Positions 50,753 through 59,504 of a stretch of 64,000 bases of DNA are shown in pieces (the stretch's first letter is position 1; every line of letters begins with the position of its first letter). The position numbers and the translations under genes are program-made. The notes below the pieces were generated by a model, which made no database searches, was not told the origin of the DNA, and saw only the letters and a list, made by a program, of their open reading frames with translations. Origin of the DNA: Bradyrhizobium erythrophlei (GTDB taxonomy: Bacteria > Pseudomonadota > Alphaproteobacteria > Rhizobiales > Xanthobacteraceae); contig FSRD01000002.1 in assembly GCA_900129675.1 (NCBI GenBank), forward strand, positions 1,178,001 to 1,242,000. Reading direction: 5' to 3'.

Positions 50753-52090
50753 TCACGGAGCTGAAACCGGCTTCGCCGCACAAATCACCAGCCCCGCCAC
50801 CGGTGCACCTGCCTCCATGCGCAATTCGGCCTGGATGATCTCCGACTGCAGGCCCGAGAACGTCAGCAACTGCTCAACGTAGGCCCGGGTATGGCTGTAG
50901 CGGCCATGCAACTCCAGACGGTAACCGGCATCGGGGCGGTCTCCGGTCGCGTGCTCGAGCGTAAACACCAGACGCCCATTCGGGCGCAGTGTTTCCGCGA
51001 AGGCCGCGACGATGTCCTTCAAGTCGCCGAAATACACCAGCGTGTCGGCCGACACGATCAGGTCGAAGGCTTCGCTGTTGTCGCGCAAATATTCGCCCAG
51101 TTCGGCTTTCACCAGGGCGTGATAGACGTTCTTGTCCTTTGCGTGCGCCAGCATGCCTTCGGACAGGTCCACGCCGACCAGCCGGCGTGCAAAGGGCGCG
51201 ATCAGCGCGCCGCAAAGGCCGGTTCCGCACCCGGCATCCAGCACGTCGAGGCAATGCAAAGGTTCAAGGCCGCAATCTTCTACCATGGCCGCGACCAGCG
51301 CCGGCGCGCGATACGACAGCCGCGCGAGCTTGGCTTCGAAGCTCGCCGCAAAGCTGTCGAAGGTTGTCTCGATGAAGCCATTTGACGCGCGTTCAGGCAC
51401 GTCCCGGCCGGTGCAGGCCGCCAGCATATGCCGCGCAACCGGATTGTCCGGCTCCTCTTCGAGCCATTGTTCGAGGATCTCGGTTGCCTTGTCGACCTCA
51501 CCCAGCGTGCAGTGCGCCAGCGCCAGCAGCTTGCGCGCTTCGGGGTGCTTCGGCCGGAGCGTGATCGCCTTGCAGTAGCAGGCCGCGGCTTCTTCGGTCC
51601 GCTTCAATCCATTGAGCAGAATGCCGAGGTTGGTGTAGGCGTCGATGTGCTCGGGAGCCGCCCGGATCGCTGCGCGATAGGCGGCTTCCGCTTCGACCGG
51701 CCGTCCGACTGCGCGTAGCAGCACGCCGAGATTGTTGTGGGCATTGGCGTGGCCGGCATCGATTTCGATCGCACGCCGGTACGCGTCGATGGCGGGGTCC
51801 AGCCTTTGGGCCGATTGAAGGACGATGCCGAGGTTGCTGTACCAGTCCGCTTTATCCGGCACGAGTGCGACGCTTCGTTCGATGAGCGCGACGGCTTCCT
51901 CGTTTCGCCCCTGTTGGTGGGCGAGCACGCCGGCATAGTGCAGCGCGCGGGGATGATCGGGGGCGGTTTCGAGCACGCGGCGGTAGACCTCGCCGGCTGC
52001 AACGAGCTGCTCGCTTTTCTGCAGAATGATCGCGACCGAAACCGCCTCTTCGAGCGTCAACTCATGCGTCGATGATTCTGACGGCTCCAT
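50753..52090 (-). CDS. TPR-repeat SAM methyltransferase
   Basis: A 445-residue protein. Residues 20-220 are about six tetratricopeptide repeats (for example ALHYAGVLAHQQGRNEEAVALIERSVAL and NAHNNLGVLLRAVGRPVEAEAAYRAAIRAAP). Residues 240-440 are a class I methyltransferase: CLDVLDAGCGTGLCGALIAPFARRLVGVDLSEGMLAHA is the SAM-binding motif, and VSADTLVYFGDLKDIVAAFAETLRPNGRLVF follows. The substrate is unknown; TPR-methyltransferases often act on secreted or lipid-linked partners. It lies 45 bp downstream of a Hcp gene, same strand, probably one operon. Confidence 0.85.
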   Translation of the reverse strand: MEPSESSTHELTLEEAVSVAIILQKSEQLVAAGEVYRRVLETAPDHPRALHYAGVLAHQQGRNEEAVALIERSVALVPDKADWYSNLGIVLQSAQRLDPAIDAYRRAIEIDAGHANAHNNLGVLLRAVGRPVEAEAAYRAAIRAAPEHIDAYTNLGILLNGLKRTEEAAACYCKAITLRPKHPEARKLLALAHCTLGEVDKATEILEQWLEEEPDNPVARHMLAACTGRDVPERASNGFIETTFDSFAASFEAKLARLSYRAPALVAAMVEDCGLEPLHCLDVLDAGCGTGLCGALIAPFARRLVGVDLSEGMLAHAKDKNVYHALVKAELGEYLRDNSEAFDLIVSADTLVYFGDLKDIVAAFAETLRPNGRLVFTLEHATGDRPDAGYRLELHGRYSHTRAYVEQLLTFSGLQSEIIQAELRMEAGAPVAGLVICAAKPVSAP

Positions 52091-52135
52091 GAGTTGTCCG
52101 GGCAGTCCTCGGCCCGTCTCCGGTCGAATGCGGTC

Positions 52136-52612
52136 CTAGCCGGCTTTGCTGGCTTTGATGTCGAACTTGAAATGGACCCCTGCGTCGAGCGACCCGTTGG
52201 GATTTTGCGGCTTGTACTCAAGGTCGATCCTGGAAAACGCGAGCGTCACGTTCTCCGACCCTGACCCGCCGCTGCTGTCGGCGAGCGAGACACCGGTGAT
52301 GATGATGTCGTTCATCTTGATGATGAGGAATTCCTGCTGGCTTTTTCCCGCCTTGCGCTGCGTGATGGTGGCTTCCTTCAGGTGCGTACCCGTCGCGCAC
52401 GCCTGCATCAGCTGCGGAGACGCCTTGTCGATGGTGTGGGTGAAGGAAAGATCGTGGAAGGTCGCCCTGCCGGCGCCGCCGCCGCCACCACCAACGGTCG
52501 CCGTCGTTGCGACACCCCAGGAGTACGACAGCACCTCGATTTCGTCCTTGTGCTTGTCGTCGAGGGATTCCCCCTTGATGTCCCCGATCTTCGCAAAAAT
52601 GTCTGATGCCAT
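52136..52612 (-). CDS. Hcp-family type VI secretion tube protein (orphan)
   Basis: A 158-residue protein of the Hcp1 family. IFAKIGDIKGESLDDKHKDEIEVLSYSWGV at the N-terminus, FHDLSFTHTIDKASPQLMQACATGTHLKEATITQRKAG and the late ENVTLAFSRIDLEYKPQNPNGSLDAGVHFKFDIKASKAG are characteristic of Hcp monomers that form hexameric rings. A Gly-rich insert (GGGGGG) is in the loop. No other T6SS genes are near, so it is either an orphan Hcp or an evolved effector-carrier. It precedes the TPR-methyltransferase gene. The ATG at 52612 is preferred over an upstream extension. Confidence 0.87.
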   Translation of the reverse strand: MASDIFAKIGDIKGESLDDKHKDEIEVLSYSWGVATTATVGGGGGGAGRATFHDLSFTHTIDKASPQLMQACATGTHLKEATITQRKAGKSQQEFLIIKMNDIIITGVSLADSSGGSGSENVTLAFSRIDLEYKPQNPNGSLDAGVHFKFDIKASKAG

Positions 52613-52829
52613 CTGGATCACCTGACCAATATGCCGTCCAGTTGACGGCCGACGGACCACGAAGGCGCCAAAAAAGCTAGGCCGCAATCAGCCAGGTGTC
52701 AATGTTCCATGAAGCCAACCAATGGTTGTGCGATGCCGTCGGAGGCGGCCGGTTCCGGAACAGACTGCAACCGCCGGTAGCGCCGATGGAGCGAAATGGT
52801 GGAATTTCTACGTGTTCGCCGTAGCAAAT

Positions 52830-53290
52830 CAAAAAAACCTGTCCAGCCCCGCGCGCAAAAATTTTCCGCTTGTCGCGTCGGGCAAATCAGTGGTTTGACT
52901 CCGCCCGTCTCACCCGACAAGAGGGGCGGCTCGCGATCGTCACGAAACGCGCGGTGGGACGCGGTGGACGTAGATGCTGCGACTGACGAGCGTGGCTGAC
53001 GCGGACGGCGAAGTCGTGTGGTCCTGACGCCCCGACGCTGGCGTCAAGTTTGCGGGGCGGGTGTCCCGCCGACGACGGTGGCAAGAAAGCCGGTCACCGG
53101 GGAGAGCGCGAAGTAAGCCGTAAAACCATTGCGCAGGGAAGGCCGGATGCTCTCCGCTGAACCTGTATGCTCGTGTGCGTGTTCTTATGCACATATTGCA
53201 CACGAGACCGCGGGTGCAGCGCGCACCCGGTCTTCCCTGCGCCCTCTGATTTCCGGGGGCGAAACGATCATGCAAGACTCGGGCGCATAG
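52830..53290. repeat. Long non-coding repeat region
   Basis: This stretch between hcp and the FadE-like gene encodes nothing convincing. It holds several hairpins (ggcgggtgtcccgcc; gaccgcgggtgc-agc-gcgcacccggtc) and phrases (cagtggtttgactccgcccgtctcacc; gcgaagtcgtgtggtcctgacgccccgacgctggcgtcaagtttgcgggg) that I recall as recurring in Bradyrhizobium-type genomes. A shorter related stretch starts near 50640. It may be a widespread degenerate repeat or a structured RNA. Confidence 0.55.
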
Positions 53291-53328
53291 TGCCGCGGGA
53301 ACGCGAGACCATGCCTGAAATACTGACC

Positions 53329-53452
53329 GTCATTGCGAGCGAAGCGAAGCAATCCATTTCGCCGCGCAAAGAAAGAAAAGAATGGATTGCTTCGTCGCGG
53401 AGTTTATCATCGGGCGCGCATTCGCGCGACCCGTTGGCTCCTCGCAATGACG
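53329..53452. repeat. Palindromic repeat, second copy of the ccaacgggt/cccgttggc family
   Basis: Arms gtcattgcgagcgaagc and cgttggctcctcgcaatgac, inner palindrome ccatttcgccgcgcaaagaaagaaaagaatgg. Ends within seven bases of the FadE stop. Confidence 0.75.
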
Positions 53453-53458
53453 AGGAAA

Positions 53459-55240
53459 TTACCCCAGCAGCACCGCGTCGGCGCCGTTCACCGCGTCGGC
53501 GCTGTCGGTCACCGTCTTCTCCAGCGAACCGGCCTGCACCGTGACGTTCTCGGCAAAGAACCGCGCCACCGCGACGTAGCGCTGCGGATCGCCGCCGTTT
53601 CGATCGCTGCGCGCGGCGAGGGCTTCGCCGGCCAGCATGCAGCCGCCGAGCGTGGAGCCGAACAGGCGCAGATAGGGCGTCGCACCGGCCAGCGCATCGT
53701 TCGGGGCCGAGGTGACGCGCTCCAGCAGCCATTTGCTGGCGTGCTCCAGCGACCCCAGCGCGTCGCGCAGTTTTGCGCCCGTGGTGCCGAAGGCGGGATC
53801 ATTCGAGGTTTCGACCTGCTTGACGATGGCGGAAAGCTCGTCGAGCAGCGCCCAGACCGATGCGCCGCTATTGGCCGCGAGCTTGCGCGTGACGAGATCG
53901 ATCGACTGGATGCCGTTGGTGCCCTCATAGATCGCGGTGATGCGCGCGTCGCGGTAGTGCTGCGCCGCGCCGGTCTCCTCGATGAATCCCATGCCGCCGT
54001 GAACCTGCACGCCGAGATAGGCCACCTCGTTGCCGATGTCGGTGGAGAAGGCCTTTGCGACCGGCGTGAGCAGCGCGCCGCGCGCGGCGGCGTCGGCGCG
54101 CACTTTCGCGTCCTTGGCGCGCACGGAAATGTCGAGCGCGACCGCCGTGGCGTAGCAGATCGAGCGCGCGGCCGCGGTCAGGCTGCGCATCTGCATCAGC
54201 ATGCGCTTGATGTCGGGGTGCACGATGATCGGATCCATGCCGTCGCCCTCCTTGCCGACGGCGCGGCCCTGCCGGCGCTCCTGCGCATAGGCCAGCGCCT
54301 GCTGATAGGCGCGGTCGGCCACGCCGACGCCTTCGAGGCCGACACCGAGCCGCGCCTGGTTCATCATCGTGAACATGCAGCGCATCCCGGCGTTTTCCTC
54401 GCCGACAAGGTAGCCGATCGCGCCGCCATGGTCGCCCATGGTCATGGTGCAGGTGGGGGAAGCATGCATGCCGAGCTTGTGCTCGACGCCGGTCGGATAG
54501 ATGTCGTTGCGCGCGCCCAGCGACCCGTCGGCATTGACGAGGAACTTGGGAATAAGAAAGAGAGAAATGCCCCTGGTGCCGGCGGGCGCATCGGGCAGTC
54601 GCGCGAGCACGAAATGCACGATGTTATCGGTCATGTCGTGGTCGCCATAGGTGATGAAAATTTTCGTGCCCTTGATGCGATAGCTGCCGTCGGGCGCGCG
54701 CTCGGCTCGGCTGCGCAATGCGCCGACATCCGATCCGGCCTGCGACTCCGTCAACTGCATGGTGCCGGTCCATTCGCCGGTGACGAGCTTTTCGAGATAG
54801 ATCTGCTTCAGTTCCTCGCTGCCATGGGCGTCGAGCGCCTCGATTGCGGAGAGCGTCAGCAGCGGGCAGAGACCGAAAGCGACGTTCGATGCGCTCCAGA
54901 TTTCGGTGCAGGCGGCGTTGACCGCGAGCGGCAGGCCCTGGCCGCCAAACGCTTCCGGACCCGACACCGCGTTCCAGCCGGCCGCGGTCCAGCGCTGATA
55001 CGCATCGGGCCAGCCGGGCGCGGTCGTCACTTTGCCGTCGTCGAGCTTGATGCCGTGTTCGTCGCCGACCTTGTTGAGCGGAGCCAGCACGTCGCCGGCG
55101 AACTTGCCGGCTTCCTCCAGCACGGCGGCGGTGATGTCGCCGTCGAAATCGCCGTAGTGACCGGCCGCGAGCGCGGCCTGCAGGCCGGCGCCGTGATTGA
55201 GGGCGAGCAGGATGTCATTGATCGGAGCGCGGTAGGTCAT
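53459..55240 (-). CDS. Acyl-CoA dehydrogenase, long (FadE-like/DmdC-like) type
   Basis: A 593-residue flavoprotein. The N-terminal ACADN-like region (MTYRAPINDILLALNHGAGLQAALAAGHYGDFDGDI, about 1-30) marks the long ACAD subfamily that includes DmdC. Middle and active-site segments: TLSAIEALDAHGSEELKQIYLEKLVTGEWTGTMQLTESQAGSDV (FAD-contact), FITYGDHDMTDNIVHFVLAR, MFTMMNQARLGVGLEGVGVADRAYQQALAYA and GFIEETGAAQHYRDARITAIYEGTNGIQSIDLVTRKL (base Glu). The extra C-terminal domain of about 110 residues follows. The ATG at 55240 follows gggagtaac. Acts in beta-oxidation of acyl-CoA thioesters of unknown chain. Confidence 0.9.
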   Translation of the reverse strand: MTYRAPINDILLALNHGAGLQAALAAGHYGDFDGDITAAVLEEAGKFAGDVLAPLNKVGDEHGIKLDDGKVTTAPGWPDAYQRWTAAGWNAVSGPEAFGGQGLPLAVNAACTEIWSASNVAFGLCPLLTLSAIEALDAHGSEELKQIYLEKLVTGEWTGTMQLTESQAGSDVGALRSRAERAPDGSYRIKGTKIFITYGDHDMTDNIVHFVLARLPDAPAGTRGISLFLIPKFLVNADGSLGARNDIYPTGVEHKLGMHASPTCTMTMGDHGGAIGYLVGEENAGMRCMFTMMNQARLGVGLEGVGVADRAYQQALAYAQERRQGRAVGKEGDGMDPIIVHPDIKRMLMQMRSLTAAARSICYATAVALDISVRAKDAKVRADAAARGALLTPVAKAFSTDIGNEVAYLGVQVHGGMGFIEETGAAQHYRDARITAIYEGTNGIQSIDLVTRKLAANSGASVWALLDELSAIVKQVETSNDPAFGTTGAKLRDALGSLEHASKWLLERVTSAPNDALAGATPYLRLFGSTLGGCMLAGEALAARSDRNGGDPQRYVAVARFFAENVTVQAGSLEKTVTDSADAVNGADAVLLG

Positions 55241-55529
55241 GGCGTTACTCCCGACGGAACATTTGGCCGCCGTCTTCCCATGAAACCGGCGCGCCCTCAA
55301 CTCTCCCAAGGGCAAAATCCGGGACGGACCGGGACGATGGTCCGGGGCCGGCCGCTTTCGGTGCGTTCCGGCGCCAAAACCCGGCATTATAGCGGGTTGA
55401 ACCCTCCCGGCCGATTTGAGCGGATTTCGCCCTCTAGGCTGTTGAAATGGCTCAACTCCCCCTATAGACCGGCGTTACCGGATCAGAACCTGGGCGACGA
55501 TCGTCCCACGCGTTCCCTGAACGGTGCGT

Positions 55530-55604
55530 TGGGGCGTAGCCAAGCGGTAAGGCAGCGGATTTTGATTCCGCCATTCGGAGGTTCGATCCCTCCCGCCCCA
55601 GCCA
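55530..55604 (+). tRNA. tRNA-Gln (anticodon UUG), CCA encoded
   Basis: The acceptor stem TGGGGCG pairs with CGCCCCA, the anticodon arm gcggat-TTTGATT-ccgc shows TTG, and the T arm is ggaGGTTCGATccc-type. The discriminator base is G and CCA follows in the DNA. No copy of the 3' end nearby, so no sign of an integrated element. Confidence 0.95.
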
Positions 55605-56470
55605 GACAGTCCGGCGGTCGGCCAGGCTTCCCAAGACCCGCGACAATGGGCCGGAAATCCCGGCTGTTCACGCATTCGACTTCGTCTCCGGACTCCCGGT
55701 TCGCCGATCTTGAGACGTAAATCGCAGAAAGTCTCCGGCCTTGTCCGCGGATATTCCCGTTTTGCGGAGACCGTTGGCGGAGACCGGTTCGATCACGACA
55801 GCCGCCCGAGGGCGGCAGTAGTCAAATTCTTGGGGCCGCGGCGGCGATGGATATTTCGACCGAACATACTTATCGCATGTCCCGCCGGGGCCGCCGCAAC
55901 TGCGATACCGGCGTCTACGCAGCGACGGCCCCGGCGACGTCAGAAGCTGCCGAGTGACATCTTAACTTTGCAGAGCAAGGGACATCTCAACTTGGTTGCA
56001 ACATCCGCTGTTGGTGAACGCTGTTGAAGAGGTCTCTTTTGGCTGACGAACGAAATTTTTCAGGACCGCTGGTGCGCCCAGCCCGTGGCGACGAGAGGGA
56101 CCACGTCGATTCACACGAAAGCGACCACAGATTATGCTATCCGTTCTATAGAGCCGTGCAGCGGCAGAGTTACTTGGAAATCGGCGTTCGCGAGAATTTC
56201 GGAGCCGCTCGATTTTCGACTTTTTCAACAGTATCGGTGCTACGCGGACGTGCCGCTTGTCGAGCAGTTCGCCCGGCCGCTCTTGATTCGTTCCTATGTT
56301 TCAAAATGACGGCAGACCAGCGACGAACGCTGTTCGTCAACCCGTCCGCTCGTTAACTCTGATGCGAAACTCTTCTACTTTGCGATGAACTTCCTGCGCG
56401 GTTGCCCCTTAAGTGCCTGATTCAGTCCTAAGCTCACAGTCAATTCGCATATTCGGACCATGCGGGGCCG
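55605..56470. other. AT-richer gene-poor region downstream of tRNA-Gln
   Basis: About 860 bp. No supported gene. It contains the GACATCT(T/C)AACTT direct repeat (55956-55995). Stop codons and poor codon structure argue against the short frames here. Confidence 0.4.
55956..55995. repeat. Direct repeat gacatctYaactt, possible solo IS end
   Basis: gacatcttaactttg and gacatctcaacttgg occur 25 bp apart. Such paired motifs are seen at the ends of some IS elements, for example of IS481 type, but no transposase or second end is visible, so this would be a remnant. Confidence 0.4.
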
Positions 56471-56473
56471 GTC

Positions 56474-56953
56474 GTGATCAGGACACTGTGGCTTGCGGCT
56501 CTTTGTTTGAGTGGCCTAGGTGCAATGGTCGCTATTAGCGCCGGAACTTCGACGCCCCCGCCGACCGTGGGAGTTTCTCCGGAGCAAACGACCGTCGGCA
56601 AGACCTTTTCAGAGGATACGTTGACGAAGGCAGACAAATTGGAAATTGCATACGTTGGTGACGCCGTCGCCGTGGAGCCAGCCATGCCGGTTACGAAGGC
56701 GCCTGACGAAACTCGGCCACAACCTCCTGGCCCAGCAGCGACGCCCAAAATTGTGAGCCGGCATTGGCACGATCCCAACGCCAAGAAGTCCCCAGCCGTG
56801 TCTCTCGGCCGACGCATCAAGGGTCAAGAGCCGAAGAAGAGTAAGAATGTCGACCATGGGAAAGCAACCGTCGATCTCAGGGCCTGTCGGCGCCCGGAGG
56901 GCTTCGCGGGGCTGTTAAGGGCATTGAACCTCTCGGCAGGATGCGACACGTAA
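56474..56953 (+). CDS. Small secreted hypothetical protein
   Basis: A 159-residue protein with an N-terminal signal peptide (IRTLWLAALCLSGLGAMVAISAG). The mature part is Pro/Thr-rich and charged, with VSRHWHDPNAKKSPAVSLGRRIK and a Cys pair in LRACRRPEGFAGLLRALNLSAGCDT. Starts at a GTG (56474). Unknown family. Located in the AT-richer tail, convergent with another Pro-rich membrane protein. Confidence 0.55.
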   Translation: MIRTLWLAALCLSGLGAMVAISAGTSTPPPTVGVSPEQTTVGKTFSEDTLTKADKLEIAYVGDAVAVEPAMPVTKAPDETRPQPPGPAATPKIVSRHWHDPNAKKSPAVSLGRRIKGQEPKKSKNVDHGKATVDLRACRRPEGFAGLLRALNLSAGCDT

Positions 56954-57042
56954 TTGGCTTTGGTCGGCGCACCCTTTAATCACCAACTGCGATTGTCGTG
57001 CGATTGGCCTGCCGACCGACAACTGATCGACCAGGCGAGGCT

Positions 57043-57519
57043 TCAATGCAGGTTGAAGAAGTTTTTCACCAGCCGCCCGGAAATGATATCCGCGAAGGAT
57101 AATCTGGTCGGCGGAATGGTCGTCGCTGCGCCGCGGCTCGCGACTGCAGGCGTGCTCGCCAATGGCGGTTGGTCAGCCGCAACCTGAGGACCCTGCCGTT
57201 TAATGACCTTCCGCCGTTTTTTATCAACGTCGACTACTGGCGGAGGCGGAAGCGCTGACGCGTACGAGTGCAGGGGAGATGGTTCGCTTGTCATTGCGAG
57301 CCCGACCGGCGCTGGCGGCGGGACGGTGGTGGGCTGGCTGGTGTCAATGACAACACGTTCGGGGGGCCGCTGAACCGAAGCTATCCGAATGACCGGCCTG
57401 TTGATTGGGTCACCCGCTGTTTCGGGCAAAGATTTGGGCAGGAACCAATCTGCTGCAAACAATAACGCAAGAAGCGATGCGCCAACCCAGGCTATGTACC
57501 GTCCGATAGGCATAACCAT
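57043..57519 (-). CDS. Small membrane-anchored Pro-rich hypothetical protein
   Basis: A 158-residue protein. One N-terminal membrane helix (IGRYIAWVGASLLALLFAADWFL, about 4-26) precedes a Pro/Val-rich periplasmic region (PTTVPPPAPVG, LPPPPVVDVDKKRRKVIKRQ). Two ATG starts (57519 and 57513) follow a gagag run. No recognised domain. It converges with the preceding small protein; both are Pro-rich, lack family matches, and may belong to a lineage-specific envelope set. Confidence 0.6.
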   Translation of the reverse strand: MVMPIGRYIAWVGASLLALLFAADWFLPKSLPETAGDPINRPVIRIASVQRPPERVVIDTSQPTTVPPPAPVGLAMTSEPSPLHSYASALPPPPVVDVDKKRRKVIKRQGPQVAADQPPLASTPAVASRGAATTIPPTRLSFADIISGRLVKNFFNLH

Positions 57520-57880
57520 CTCTCGCCGCAATACTAACGTGACGAGCAAATGCCGTAATTCCTGATAGTTCGTAACCGCGGCGCGATTCCCTGAACGATC
57601 TTGCAACGTGGTTACTGCTGGAATTCCGTAAGGGCTGCTGACGCACCGCAGTCGCAAACGGACTATTACGCTGTTAGGTCGCGTTCGCGGAATGGATGGT
57701 TATGGAATGGCTGCTTCGGGCGCAAAGCGGCCGCTCGAAGGAAATCAGATATGATCCAAGGAACGTTGCAGCGAAATCCACTGGATGGGCCCAATCGATT
57801 TCAAGAGACTATTTTTCGGCAAGTTGAGCCCCATAAGGACGCGTGATCGGCGTCACGCCGGGTCCGAAATTAACTTTGCA
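57520..57880. other. Intergenic region between the Pro-rich protein gene and the porin terminator
   Basis: About 360 bp. It should contain the promoter of the minus-strand Pro-rich protein gene. A short open frame on the plus strand has no supporting features and is not called. Confidence 0.3.
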
Positions 57881-57881
57881 C

Positions 57882-57909
57882 AAAAAAAGCCCCGGGCGAT
57901 GCCGGGGCT
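57882..57909 (-). terminator. Intrinsic terminator of the outer-membrane protein gene
   Basis: Read on the minus strand: AGCCCCGG-catcgc-CCGGGGCT followed by a run of seven T. A perfect 8-bp GC-rich stem directly downstream of the Omp gene. Confidence 0.85.
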
Positions 57910-57938
57910 CTGAGACTTCCTGGAGACAGAAGGAAAGA

Positions 57939-58706
57939 TCAGTATTTCGCGATGACCGGCCCTTCCCAGTGGAATTTGTAATTGACGCCGACCAACGCGG
58001 TTTGCGCCCGCTGGCTGACGTTGAGCGTCTCGCCGATAAAGCCGGGATTTGGGTTCATGTGCGTCGCGGTGTCGTCCAGGAACCACATATAATTGTATTC
58101 GGCGAATACCGACCAGTTCGGCGCAAACATCCATTCGATGCCGGCGCCGACGGTCATTCCGGGCACCGTGAAGCTGGAGGATTCAATCAGCGCGCCGCCC
58201 GGCGTGAATACCTGATTGCGGTTGTTCAACCATGCAGCGCCGACCTTGCCGTAGGTGAGAACTGTAGGCGTGAACAGCCAGCCGAACCTGCCGGTCCCGG
58301 TAATGATAGAGCGAAGATTGTTTGTCTCCGAGAGAGCCGGGAAGTCCGTCAATGCGTGCCGGCCGTTGATGTTGGCGTAGTCGAACATGCCCTGCACGCC
58401 AAGCACCAGATTGCCAGTCTGGAAGTCGCAGCCGATCTGGCCGCCGCCGACAAAGCCGCTGTCGTTTTCACGGCCGTAGTTCGCAAAGTCCGGTGTAACC
58501 AGATCGGTCTGCACCCGCGTCGTGTCGATGCGGGTCCAGCCGCCGCCGACGTTGCCGCCGATGTAACAACCGGTCCAGGGCGTCGCCATGATCGGTGCGA
58601 CAACCGGCCGGGCCTTGACCGCAAGGTCTGCGGCAGAGGCAGTACCGGTTGCACCAAGAGCCAACAAAACACCTGCAGCGAAAGCCAATTTCATATGTCG
58701 ACGCAT
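57939..58706 (-). CDS. Omp25/31-type outer-membrane beta-barrel protein
   Basis: A 255-residue porin-like protein. The signal peptide (MKLAFAAGVLLALGATGTASA) is followed by ADLAVKARPVVAPIMATPWTGCYIGGNVGGGWTRID, the common start of the rhizobial Omp25/Omp31 family. Repeated amphipathic strands such as FVGGGQIGCDFQTGNLVLGVQGMFDYAN and MTVGAGIEWMFAPNWSVFAEYNYMWF end in VGVNYKFHWEGPVIAKY with the terminal aromatic residue of OMPs. The product should form an 8-stranded barrel. It has its own strong terminator. Confidence 0.88.
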   Translation of the reverse strand: MRRHMKLAFAAGVLLALGATGTASAADLAVKARPVVAPIMATPWTGCYIGGNVGGGWTRIDTTRVQTDLVTPDFANYGRENDSGFVGGGQIGCDFQTGNLVLGVQGMFDYANINGRHALTDFPALSETNNLRSIITGTGRFGWLFTPTVLTYGKVGAAWLNNRNQVFTPGGALIESSSFTVPGMTVGAGIEWMFAPNWSVFAEYNYMWFLDDTATHMNPNPGFIGETLNVSQRAQTALVGVNYKFHWEGPVIAKY

Positions 58707-59115
58707 GTAATCCCCCGTGTGGCCGCGGCCATAAACGATTCACGATCCTGAAATATAGTTAGATTGAATATGCGATGTGGGCGACTGCGAACTGCGCTGT
58801 ACCGGCCATTGCAGTGCACTTTTCGGGCGCGCGTTGCGCGCTCGTGACATCAAAATTCATTCGAAAAAATATAGAAATAATAAACTTCAGAGCTGCGCGT
58901 GAGATCGCGCGCCGATATCGGCAATCTTCATTCTCTCGGCAACGGCCGCGCGCCTCAAAACAACGAAACGACAATCGTTTCCCGCTGTGGGCGGCGCCCG
59001 ATCGGAACAACGGCATCGCATTCATGGCTTCAAACCCGATGCCGCAATTGCAGAAGAGGTTCGGAAGCCGCGCACGCGTCGTCACGCGTCCATCATCTGA
59101 CGTTGTCGGCAAATG
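58707..59115. other. Intergenic region upstream of the Omp gene
   Basis: About 400 bp, AT-richer, containing the presumable Omp promoter. Short frames on both strands do not look like genes. Confidence 0.3.
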
Positions 59116-59149
59116 AAAAGCCCGCCCGAAGCTGGAATTCGGGCGGGCT
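59116..59149 (-). terminator. Strong minus-strand terminator (agcccgcccgaa hairpin)
   Basis: Read on the minus strand: AGCCCGCCCGAA-ttccagc-TTCGGGCGGGCT followed by TTTTC. A 12-bp perfect stem. Its orientation fits the 41-residue peptide gene just upstream. Confidence 0.85.
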
Positions 59150-59251
59150 CACTTGGGAGTAAAACACGAAGCCTTGTTCAAGGGCGCCGCAGCCAAATGC
59201 TAACACCGGATTTCGGCGATGCACTACAAATTAGATTTCGAAAATGTTGCG

Positions 59252-59377
59252 TCAGCGTCGATCACGAGTGAGCCAGATGAACGAAACATGGGCGGCGATC
59301 ACCCCGACCACGATGAGCATCCAATTCTGGCCTTCGAAACCCAGAACGGTGAAAGGCTCAACCAGAAACTTAGCCAC
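59252..59377 (-). CDS. 41-residue membrane peptide
   Basis: GTG-initiated frame that reads MAKFLVEPFTVLGFEGQNWM then LIVVGVIAAHVSFIWLTRDRR. One membrane helix (about residues 19-36), a positively charged end (RDRR) and an amphipathic front. A strong ribosome-binding site (tgggggccgag) is just before the start and an intrinsic terminator 100 bp after the stop, so the ORF makes a complete transcription unit. This is too short for routine ORF calling. The frame is open further upstream, but no better start is seen. Function unknown; small membrane peptides often regulate transporters or sensors. Confidence 0.6.
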   Translation of the reverse strand: MAKFLVEPFTVLGFEGQNWMLIVVGVIAAHVSFIWLTRDRR

Positions 59378-59504
59378 CTCGGCCCCCAATTTTTGCGCAA
59401 GATAGGGAGTTTGGCAGAAGAAATATATTATTTTTATATTGAGCGGACTGAGCGGCGCGGTCCGGAAATTCCAGGCCGACCCACGCTATCAAGGCTGCAT
59501 TGAA

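Noticed and set aside
53333..55720. 795-codon open frame on the plus strand through tRNA-Gln
   Set aside because: It is antisense to the FadE-like gene and would read through the tRNA; a shadow.
55605..56470. Integrated element (att site) at tRNA-Gln
   Set aside because: No second copy of the tRNA 3' end and no integrase in the window.
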